Source of the DNA: Bacteroidales bacterium
GTDB taxonomy: Bacteria > Bacteroidota > Bacteroidia > Bacteroidales > DTU049
Direction of reading: 5' to 3'
Assembly (NCBI GenBank): GCA_018056215.1
Contig: JAGPGB010000082.1
Location: forward strand, 1-5,531
DNA length: 5,531 bases
The notes beneath the pieces are model-generated. The model ran no database searches. It had not been told where the DNA came from and saw nothing but the letters and a program-made list of their open reading frames with translations. Below, piece after piece: positions 1-5,231 of this stretch. How positions within the stretch are numbered: position 1 is the first letter of the stretch; each line of letters starts with the position of its first letter. A program made the position numbers and the translations under genes.

Positions 1-602
1 ATTATTACTGGCAAAAGTTTTTCTGGATATTGATTAGGACCATAATTATTGGAACAGTTAGTAACAATAGTAGGCAAGCCATATGTATGGAAATAAGCTT
101 TAACGAAATGATCGCTAGATGCCTTAGATGCAGAATAAGGGCTACGTGGAGAATATGGCGTTTGCTCCGTGAAATATCCTTGCTCTGATAAAGAACCATA
201 TACCTCGTCAGTAGATATATGTATAAAACGTCTTTTATCAAAATCTCCATCCCAAACAGCTTTAGCTCCATTAAGTAAATTTACAGTTCCTATCACATTT
301 GTATATACAAAATCCATTGGATTTACAATAGATCTATCTACATGACTCTCTGCAGCTAAATGAAAAACTGCAATGGGATTATATTTTTTGAAAATTTCAA
401 AAATAGCATCAAAGTCTACAATATCAACTTTGATAAAAGTATAATTAGGTTCATTTGCTACATCTTTTACATTATTTAAATCTCCAGCATAGGTTAATTT
501 ATCCAAATTAATAATATGATAATTAGGATATTTTTTTACTAATCTACAGACGAGATGCGATCCTATGAATCCTGCACCTCCTGTTACTATAATATTATCC
601 AT
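1..602 (-). CDS. rmlB: dTDP-glucose 4,6-dehydratase RmlB (partial, C-terminus beyond left edge)
   Basis: The minus strand is open from an ATG at 602-600 to the window edge, giving the first 200 residues of what is normally a protein of about 340-360. This extended short-chain dehydrogenase converts dTDP-glucose to dTDP-4-keto-6-deoxyglucose with bound NAD, the second step of dTDP-L-rhamnose synthesis, in the cytoplasm. Visible are the Rossmann motif VTGGAGFIGSH (6-16), the acidic D34 ending strand 2 followed by KLTYAGDLNN, HLAAESHVDRS (81-91), the dehydratase-specific STDEVYG (130-136; T131, D132 and E133 match the catalytic Thr-Asp-Glu), the YxxxK pair Y156/K160, and NCSNNYGPNQYPEK (182-195). 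The TDEVYG and AESHVDRS signatures separate it from GalE-like epimerases. The start lies 14 bases inside the end of galE, and the Rossmann motif begins directly after it, so no other start is plausible. Other rml genes are not in view and may lie to the left. Confidence 0.96.
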   Translation of the reverse strand, partial: MDNIIVTGGAGFIGSHLVCRLVKKYPNYHIINLDKLTYAGDLNNVKDVANEPNYTFIKVDIVDFDAIFEIFKKYNPIAVFHLAAESHVDRSIVNPMDFVYTNVIGTVNLLNGAKAVWDGDFDKRRFIHISTDEVYGSLSEQGYFTEQTPYSPRSPYSASKASSDHFVKAYFHTYGLPTIVTNCSNNYGPNQYPEKLLPVI

Positions 603-1624
603 GGTTTTATATATTTTTTATAATTATTATACCATTGCCAGCTATGTACTAGCATATCTTCTAAATTATATTTAGGTGAAAATTTTAATAAATCTTTCAT
701 TTTGCTATTATCAGTATAGATAGCAGAGATATCTCCTTTTCTCCTATCTCCAAAAGTATATGGCACTTTTTGTCCAACGACTTTTTCGAAAGTATTTATT
801 AGCTCTAGCACTGTATATCCTTTACCTAATCCTACATTAATAACTTCATAATTGGAATTAATTTTATTATTAAATAAACTATCCAAAGCAGCCACATGTG
901 CTTCCGCTAGATCTACTACATGTATATAATCTCTCATAGGAGTACCATCTACAGTTTGATAATCTTTGCCAAATATGGTGAGCTCTGGTATGATATTATC
1001 TACACTCTGCCATAGATAAGGTAAAAGTCCTTTTGATTTTATAGTAGGTATCTCTCCGATCATTATATCAGGGTGTGCACCTATGGGATTAAAATAACGC
1101 AAAGAAATAACTTTCATTATATTATATGCAGTAGCATAATTTTTTAATATATTTTCACTCATTTGTTTTGTATGACCATATGGACTTGCGGGCTCTTTGA
1201 GAGGAGAATTTTCATTAACAGGTATATAATCTGGCTCACCATATACAGTACATGATGATGAAAATATAAAATAAGGAATTTCTCTTTGATTTACATAATC
1301 TAATAAATGAAGTAATATGGGAATGTTGTTATTATAATATAGAGCTGGATCTTCATAAGATTCTTCTACAAATTTATAAGCTGCTAAATGAATTATCGCT
1401 TCTATGGGTTCTTTTATTTTCATTAATTCTTTAAAAGCTCTATCATCAGATAAATCTAGCTGATACAAAGGAATATTTGTTTCAAAATAATTTTCTAAAT
1501 TTTTATGAATAATAGGATGTGATCTCGAAAAATTGTCTATATTCACAACTTTGTATCCATGTTTTAATAATGCAGCTACTACATGAGAGCCAATATATCC
1601 TGCCCCACCAGTTACTAAAATCAT
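587..1624 (-). CDS. galE: UDP-glucose 4-epimerase GalE
   Basis: A complete 345-residue protein, the usual length for this family. It interconverts UDP-glucose and UDP-galactose, and in some members the N-acetyl forms, through a 4-keto intermediate on tightly bound NAD. Seen: the Rossmann motif VTGGAGYIGSH (4-14), D30-N31 ending strand 2, HLAAYKFVEES (79-89), SSSCTVYGEP (122-131), SPYGHTK (147-153), RYFNPIGAH (176-184) and MRDYIHVVDLA (230-240). The catalytic residues S124, Y149 and K153 fall at the same numbers as in E. coli GalE, which supports the chosen ATG. By my recalled alignment, E. coli Tyr299, the residue thought to restrict N-acetyl substrates, corresponds to I302 here, so activity on UDP-GlcNAc/GalNAc is possible. 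The gene is first in a leftward pair with rmlB, whose start it overlaps by 16 bases. The context suggests supply of polysaccharide precursors more than galactose catabolism, since no galK or galT is near. The 4-epimerase assignment is firm; the exact substrate is inferred. Confidence 0.95.
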   Translation of the reverse strand: MILVTGGAGYIGSHVVAALLKHGYKVVNIDNFSRSHPIIHKNLENYFETNIPLYQLDLSDDRAFKELMKIKEPIEAIIHLAAYKFVEESYEDPALYYNNNIPILLHLLDYVNQREIPYFIFSSSCTVYGEPDYIPVNENSPLKEPASPYGHTKQMSENILKNYATAYNIMKVISLRYFNPIGAHPDIMIGEIPTIKSKGLLPYLWQSVDNIIPELTIFGKDYQTVDGTPMRDYIHVVDLAEAHVAALDSLFNNKINSNYEVINVGLGKGYTVLELINTFEKVVGQKVPYTFGDRRKGDISAIYTDNSKMKDLLKFSPKYNLEDMLVHSWQWYNNYKKYIKPWIIL

Positions 1625-1642
1625 AATAAATTAAATTTTATG

Positions 1643-1650
1643 CAAATTTC
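1643..1650 (-). promoter_or_regulatory. candidate weak -7 element (GAAATTTG) for galE-rmlB
   Basis: Read on the minus strand this octamer matches seven of eight positions of TAnnTTTG, counting the two free ones (G replaces the first T), and lies 18 bases before the galE ATG. It would leave a very short leader of little more than ten bases. No -33 TTG is visible. It is the best match on this strand in the spacer, but weak. Confidence 0.22.
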
Positions 1651-1661
1651 GATATTTTTTT

Positions 1662-1669
1662 TAATTTTG
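1662..1669 (+). promoter_or_regulatory. candidate Bacteroidota -7 element (TAATTTTG) for the nucleoside phosphorylase gene
   Basis: The octamer matches the Bacteroidota -7 consensus TAnnTTTG exactly and sits 24 bases before the ATG at 1694, leaving room for a short leader of roughly 20 bases. No clear TTG -33 element is seen about 17-23 bases upstream; the nearest resemblance is TTATG at 1638-1642. In such AT-rich DNA the match could be chance. Confidence 0.4.
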
Positions 1670-1693
1670 TAGTTAATAATTAAAAAAAATGTT

Positions 1694-2560
1694 ATGGAAA
1701 AATCAGAATTAGTTTTAAAGCCCGATGGTAGTGTATATCATTTAGCATTATTCCCTCATGAGATAGCAGATACTATTATTCTAGTAGGTGATCCAGAACG
1801 TTCAGAATGGGTATCTAGTTTTTTTGATACTATCGAGATAAGCAGGCATAATAGAGAAATAATTAGCTATACTGGATATTACAAAAATAAACGTTTCACA
1901 GTGATAAGCACTGGTATGGGAACTGATAATATAGATATCGTAGTTAATGAACTGGATGCTCTGGCAAATATAGATTTAGAAAAAAGAGAAATAAAAAAAG
2001 AACATAAAAGTTTGAATTTAATACGAATAGGTACATCTGGTGCTCTGCATAGCAAAATAGATGTAAATAGTGTGGTAATATCTGAAATGGCTTTAGGTAT
2101 GGATGGACTTTTACATTATTATAAACATGACTCATCTATTCGTGAACTTGATTTTGAAAAAAATATTTTACAAAATGTAAATTGGCCAGATACTCTACCT
2201 AGACCATATGTAGTGAAATGTGATAGAGAACTATATGATAAATTATATAATGACAAATTTCATTCTGGAGTTACTGTAACTGCTAGTGGTTTTTATGGTC
2301 CACAAGGTAGAGTTTTGAGATTGCCTCTAGCATATCCTGAGTTAATAAATCAATTTGAAAATTTTGAATATCAAGGGCATATATTAGCAAATTTTGAGAT
2401 GGAAACTTCTGCATTATTTGGATTAGCTAAACTAATGGGACACAAAGCTTGTACTGTTTGCGTAGCTATTGCTAATAGAGTAACTAAAGATTTCACTGAA
2501 GATTATTCGCAAGCAATAAAAAATTTAGTAATGCATGTATTAAATAGTTTAGCAAAATAA
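1694..2560 (+). CDS. udp: nucleoside phosphorylase, uridine phosphorylase type
   Basis: A 288-residue cytoplasmic enzyme of the PNP/UDP phosphorylase family, which cleaves a nucleoside with phosphate to free base and (deoxy)ribose-1-phosphate in pyrimidine salvage. Matching E. coli uridine phosphorylase from memory: VYHLAL (15-20) holds H17 (E. coli His8); GDPER (32-36) and R54 fit the phosphate site; STGMGTDN (72-79) follows; RIGTSGAL (111-118) gives R111 and T114 (Arg91, Thr94); GFYGPQGR (199-206) gives F200, Q204 and R206 (Phe162, and Gln166 and Arg168, which read uracil); and FEMETSALFG (234-243) gives the ribose-binding E235, M236 and E237. The Gln/Arg pair favours pyrimidine over purine nucleosides. 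The protein is about 35 residues longer than the E. coli enzyme, partly from a charged insert around 93-108. It is transcribed away from galE and separated by 70 bases from the next gene. The family is firm; uridine specificity is inferred, and the gene symbol is by homology. Confidence 0.88.
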   Translation: MEKSELVLKPDGSVYHLALFPHEIADTIILVGDPERSEWVSSFFDTIEISRHNREIISYTGYYKNKRFTVISTGMGTDNIDIVVNELDALANIDLEKREIKKEHKSLNLIRIGTSGALHSKIDVNSVVISEMALGMDGLLHYYKHDSSIRELDFEKNILQNVNWPDTLPRPYVVKCDRELYDKLYNDKFHSGVTVTASGFYGPQGRVLRLPLAYPELINQFENFEYQGHILANFEMETSALFGLAKLMGHKACTVCVAIANRVTKDFTEDYSQAIKNLVMHVLNSLAK

Positions 2561-2576
2561 TAATGATAAGTAAAAA

Positions 2577-2611
2577 GTTTTTATTATTTTTGCAATAAAT
2601 TTTATAAAAAC
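2577..2611. repeat. 8-bp perfect inverted repeat around the candidate -7 element
   Basis: GTTTTTAT at 2577-2584 is the exact reverse complement of ATAAAAAC at 2604-2611, with a 19-base loop that contains the candidate -7 element at 2585-2592 and the expected transcription start. It could be an operator-like repeat or a weak hairpin. The arms hold only one G/C pair each, so chance in this AT-rich spacer is a real alternative. Confidence 0.3.
2585..2592 (+). promoter_or_regulatory. candidate -7 element (TATTTTTG) for the DUF3276-parA-parB operon
   Basis: An exact match to TAnnTTTG, 38 bases before the DUF3276 ATG, which would give a leader of about 30 bases. It is the only perfect match on the plus strand of this spacer and stands ahead of the whole run of tightly packed genes. 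No TTG -33 box is seen at the expected 17-23 bases upstream, so the promoter may be weak or depend on another factor. Confidence 0.45.
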
Positions 2612-2630
2612 CAAAAAATAAAGACGGATA

Positions 2631-2981
2631 ATGAAAAGAGAAAAAGAAGAAGTGTATTCAAAATCAGTAAAAGCAGGTAGACGCACCTACTTTTTTGACG
2701 TTAAAGAGAGCAACTCTGGTGATAGATACATCACTATTACCGAGAGTAGAAAAGAATTAGATGAAACTACAGGGCAATTTGGCTATAAAAAAACCAAAAT
2801 ATTTTTATACAAAGAAGATATGGATAAGTTTGCTCGAGGTTTACGCTATGCAATAGAATTTATCGAAACAGGTATAGATCCTGAAGAAGGTAAAGAAGAA
2901 ATTATAGAAAATCGTAAATTTGATAAAGAAAATCCAAGTAAATTTTCTAATAACCACGACGACGAAGATATAGTTTTCTAA
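2631..2981 (+). CDS. PUR-family nucleic-acid-binding protein (DUF3276)
   Basis: A 116-residue protein with one PUR-type domain, the family called DUF3276 that is widespread in Bacteroidota and related to the spirochaete DNA/RNA-binding protein BpuR and to eukaryotic Pur-alpha. The domain covers about residues 8-80: SKSVKAGRRTYFFDVKES (10-27), RYITITESRKEL (32-43), KKTKIFLYKEDMDKFARG (53-70) and the closing helix LRYAIEFIE (71-79). Strands rich in basic and aromatic residues followed by a helix are the expected PUR pattern. Residues 84-116 form a charged, probably disordered tail ending in DDEDIVF. The family binds single-stranded nucleic acid; the target and role here are unknown. There is no signal peptide or membrane segment, so it should be cytoplasmic. 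It ends 4 bases before parA and is likely co-transcribed with it, which could mean a role near the chromosome origin or simply shared expression. Confidence 0.88.
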   Translation: MKREKEEVYSKSVKAGRRTYFFDVKESNSGDRYITITESRKELDETTGQFGYKKTKIFLYKEDMDKFARGLRYAIEFIETGIDPEEGKEEIIENRKFDKENPSKFSNNHDDEDIVF

Positions 2982-2985
2982 TAAT

Positions 2986-3774
2986 ATGGGCAAAGTTATA
3001 GCAATAGCAAATCAAAAAGGAGGTGTGGGCAAAACTACTACTGCTCTTAATCTAGGAGGTGCTTTTGCAGCTTTAGATTTCAGAACTTTAATCATCGATG
3101 CAGACCCACAGGCCAACTCTACTTCTGGATTAGGTATAGATCCTAAATCTATTAATAAAAGCATTTATGAGTGCATTATTAATAATATTGATCCACATGA
3201 AACTATTATAGAGACAAATACTCCAAATCTATTCTTGCTACCAGCTCATATAAACCTCGTAGGTGCCGAGATAGAGCTAATTAATATGGAAGATAGAGAA
3301 AAAAAGATGAAAATTGTTGTAGACTCATTAAAAAATGATTACGATATTATACTCATCGATTGTTCTCCATCTCTTGGCATCATCACTGTTAATGCCCTTA
3401 CAGCAGCTGATTCTGTAATCATCCCTGTACAATGTGAATACTTTGCTCTCGAAGGATTAGGAAAATTATTGAATACTATTAGAATAGTTCAAAATAGACT
3501 AAATCCAGATTTAGATATAGAAGGTATTTTACTCACTATGTATGATAGAAGGTTACGCTTATCTAATCAAGTAGTCGATGAGGTAAGGCATCATTTCAAA
3601 GATATAGTTTTCGACACTATAATTCCTAGAAATACTCGCATAGGTGAGGCTCCTTCTTTCGGAGAAACTATAATTACTTTTGATACTACTGGTAAAGGCG
3701 CTCAGAGTTATATTGCTCTTGCTAAAGAAATTTTAAATAAATCAAAGAAAGAAAATTTAAATGTCAACAAGTAA
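2986..3774 (+). CDS. parA: chromosome partitioning ATPase ParA (Soj)
   Basis: A complete 262-residue ParA/MinD-type ATPase. ATP-bound dimers coat the nucleoid, and ParB at parS stimulates hydrolysis, pulling replicated origins apart. Seen: the deviant Walker A KGGVGKTTT (11-19) with signature lysine K11 and K16; the A' motif LIIDADPQANST (35-46) with D38 and D40; Walker B IILIDCSPSLG (121-131) with D125; VIIPVQCEYFALEGL (144-158); the DNA-contact region MYDRRLRLSNQV (185-196), where the arginines match those that bind non-specific DNA in Soj; and IPRNTRIGEAPSFG (213-226). The length and lack of an N-terminal helix-turn-helix indicate the short chromosomal type rather than a plasmid ParA with its own repressor domain. 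The ATG is followed at once by the first strand (KVIAIANQ), so the start is secure. It follows DUF3276 by 4 bases and overlaps parB by 14. Confidence 0.97.
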   Translation: MGKVIAIANQKGGVGKTTTALNLGGAFAALDFRTLIIDADPQANSTSGLGIDPKSINKSIYECIINNIDPHETIIETNTPNLFLLPAHINLVGAEIELINMEDREKKMKIVVDSLKNDYDIILIDCSPSLGIITVNALTAADSVIIPVQCEYFALEGLGKLLNTIRIVQNRLNPDLDIEGILLTMYDRRLRLSNQVVDEVRHHFKDIVFDTIIPRNTRIGEAPSFGETIITFDTTGKGAQSYIALAKEILNKSKKENLNVNK

Positions 3775-4627
3775 AAGACCAGCTTTGGGAAGAGGATTAG
3801 AAGCTATATTGGGAGATATCGATAATGATTATTTCTCCTCATCTGCATTTCCTCTGATACCTGTAGATCAAATAGAAAGCAATCCTTTTCAACCTCGTAC
3901 AGATTTCGATGAGGAAGCTTTATATGATTTAGCTGATTCTATTAAACATTTAGGTATTATTCAGCCGATCACTGTTAGAAAAATTGGTGAAAATAAATAT
4001 CAATTGATCTCTGGCGAAAGACGTCTGAGAGCAGCTAAATTAGCTAATCTCAATGAAATACCTGCTTTTGTCAAAGATGCTGATGACGACACTCTTCTAG
4101 AATTAGCCCTGGTAGAAAATATTCAAAGACAAGATTTAAATGCAATAGAAATTGCTAATTCTTACCAAAAATTACTCGAAGAGTTTAATCTCACGCAAGA
4201 AGAACTAAGCTCTCGTGTAGGAAAAAATAGAGCTACTATTTCTAATTATTTACGTATACTCAATTTACCTCCTGCTATACAAGCTGCTATTCGCTATGAA
4301 AAAATCACCATGGGACATGCTCGTGCATTAGCTTCTATAGATGATGATGAGGACCTGATGAGCGTCTTTAAAAAAACTATTGACGAAGGCCTCTCTGTTC
4401 GCAAAGTAGAAGAGCTAGTGGCTAATCTCAAAAATAAATCTACTGCTAAACATTATAATAAAAACATTGTTTCAGAAAAAACTGAAAAAATTTTAAATAA
4501 TCTTAAAGAAAAATTTAACATAGAAGCTAAATCTAAAGTTACCTCAAAAGGCAAAGTCATTGTACAATTAAAATTTGATAATGATGAAGAAATAGAGAAT
4601 TTTTTTAAGAATTTTATAAATGAATAG
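3761..4627 (+). CDS. parB: chromosome partitioning protein ParB (Spo0J)
   Basis: A complete 288-residue ParB. It loads at parS, binds CTP, closes into a sliding clamp on DNA and stimulates ParA. Domains in order: an N-terminal ParA-activating tail RPALGRGLEAILGD (6-19) with the conserved R11; the ParB/Srx-like CTP-binding domain (about 33-125) with SNPFQPR (40-46), GIIQPITVR (65-73), the GERR box (85-88) and ENIQRQDLN (119-127); a central helix-turn-helix domain, LTQEELSSRVGKNRATISNYL (144-164), that reads parS, continuing through GHARAL (185-190); a lysine-rich linker (about 221-240); and a C-terminal dimerisation domain (about 241-288) with GKVIVQLKFDNDEEIENFF. All CTP-switch motifs are intact. 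The start overlaps the end of parA by 14 bases, which suggests coupled translation, and the end overlaps the next gene by 8. No parS palindrome is found in the window, so its targets must lie elsewhere. Confidence 0.97.
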   Translation: MSTSKRPALGRGLEAILGDIDNDYFSSSAFPLIPVDQIESNPFQPRTDFDEEALYDLADSIKHLGIIQPITVRKIGENKYQLISGERRLRAAKLANLNEIPAFVKDADDDTLLELALVENIQRQDLNAIEIANSYQKLLEEFNLTQEELSSRVGKNRATISNYLRILNLPPAIQAAIRYEKITMGHARALASIDDDEDLMSVFKKTIDEGLSVRKVEELVANLKNKSTAKHYNKNIVSEKTEKILNNLKEKFNIEAKSKVTSKGKVIVQLKFDNDEEIENFFKNFINE

Positions 4628-5231
4628 ATTCCTATTTCTTATAATACTTTCATTTTTATTTAATATAAGCTCTATTCACTCTCAAAATTTAATATCTGCT
4701 AATTCTGACTCTTATTCTTTTTTGAATAATTATCAATTAGATAAAAAAGACTCTATTCATAGTCCTCAAAGAGCAGCTATATATTCCTCACTATTACCTG
4801 GACTGGGACAAGGTTACAATCATAAATATTGGAAAATACCTATTATTTATGCTGGATTAGGCGGCTCTGCATATATGTTTATAGCTAATCATAAAAAATT
4901 TATTGATTACAGAGACGCAATAGAAATGAGATTAGATGATGATCCTACGACTATAGATCCTTACATAGATTTATATAGTTTAGATCAACTGACATATTAC
5001 AAAGATTATTATAGACGCAACATAGAAATAAGTGCAATAGTTTTTGTAGGAGTTTACTTATTAAATATACTAGACGCAGTAGTAGATGCTCATTTGTATG
5101 GATTCAGTATTGATACAGATTTATCTATGATACCAGCTAATAATAACAATACCTTTGTGCCCACCGTTTCTTTAAAATATAATTTCAAAAATAGTAATAA
5201 TGATAAAAATAGCTATCATAGGTTATGGTAA
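4620..5231 (+). CDS. DUF5683 family exported/membrane protein
   Basis: A 203-residue protein of unknown function, recognised as the DUF5683 type that often follows parB in Bacteroidota. Residues 1-21 look like a signal peptide (MNRF, a hydrophobic core LFLIILSFLFNI, then SSIHS with a likely cut before Q22). The conserved block SPQRAAIYSSLLPGLGQGYN (48-67) is followed by HKYWKIPIIYAGLGGSAYMF (68-87), which contains a first hydrophobic segment. A second lies at about 136-155 (EISAIVFVGVYLLNILDAVV), leading into DAHLYGFSIDTDLSM (156-170). The LPGLGQ plus YWK pattern resembles small TM2-like membrane domains, but that link is only a resemblance. The tail, NNNNTFVPTVSLKYNFK, ends in a short beta-like stretch. 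It should sit in the envelope, probably the inner membrane, possibly facing the periplasm. Its start overlaps parB by 8 bases (ATGAATAG) and its end overlaps dapB by 32, so it is probably expressed with both. No biochemical role can be given. Confidence 0.85.
   Translation: MNRFLFLIILSFLFNISSIHSQNLISANSDSYSFLNNYQLDKKDSIHSPQRAAIYSSLLPGLGQGYNHKYWKIPIIYAGLGGSAYMFIANHKKFIDYRDAIEMRLDDDPTTIDPYIDLYSLDQLTYYKDYYRRNIEISAIVFVGVYLLNILDAVVDAHLYGFSIDTDLSMIPANNNNTFVPTVSLKYNFKNSNNDKNSYHRLW

Larger units (their letters stand above)
1625..1693. promoter_or_regulatory. divergent intergenic promoter region (galE-rmlB / uridine phosphorylase)
   Basis: This 69-base, almost purely A/T spacer separates the leftward galE-rmlB pair from the rightward nucleoside phosphorylase gene, so promoters for both directions should lie here. 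There is no obvious hairpin and no Shine-Dalgarno sequence before either ATG. The assignment rests on gene orientation; individual elements are listed separately where visible. Confidence 0.6.
2561..2630. other. 70-base AT-rich spacer before the DUF3276-par operon
   Basis: This spacer separates the nucleoside phosphorylase gene from the DUF3276-par-dapB run. It contains no G/C-rich hairpin, so no terminator for the upstream gene can be called and read-through is possible. It does hold a perfect TAnnTTTG element and an 8-bp inverted repeat, listed separately. The bases just before the ATG at 2631 are A-rich with no Shine-Dalgarno sequence, as is usual in Bacteroidota. Confidence 0.6.

Noticed and set aside
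5..271. 88-codon minus-strand reading frame with a leucine-rich product
   Set aside because: It lies wholly within rmlB in another frame of the same strand; the rmlB frame gives all the family motifs and this one gives none.
1893..1907. parS-like sequence GTTTCAC-A-GTGATAA
   Set aside because: The left half-site matches parS (GTTTCACGTGAAAC), but one extra base breaks the central CACGTG and the right half has a mismatch. It lies inside the nucleoside phosphorylase gene, encoding conserved protein sequence. No CACGTG core occurs anywhere in the window.
1944..2135. 63-codon minus-strand reading frame
   Set aside because: It is antisense to the phosphorylase gene, over its insert and RIGTSG motif, has a low-complexity product and resembles no family I know.
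2571..2584. TAAAAAGTTTTTAT as a possible terminator hairpin after the phosphorylase gene
   Set aside because: The arms AAAAA/TTTTT have a one-base loop and no G/C pairs, so no stable hairpin can form; there is no supported rho-independent terminator here.
2986..4627. parAB as evidence of a plasmid or mobile element
   Set aside because: ParA lacks the N-terminal helix-turn-helix of many plasmid ParAs, the lengths and motifs are of the chromosomal Soj/Spo0J type, and the flanking genes (DUF5683, dapB) are housekeeping neighbours in Bacteroidota chromosomes.
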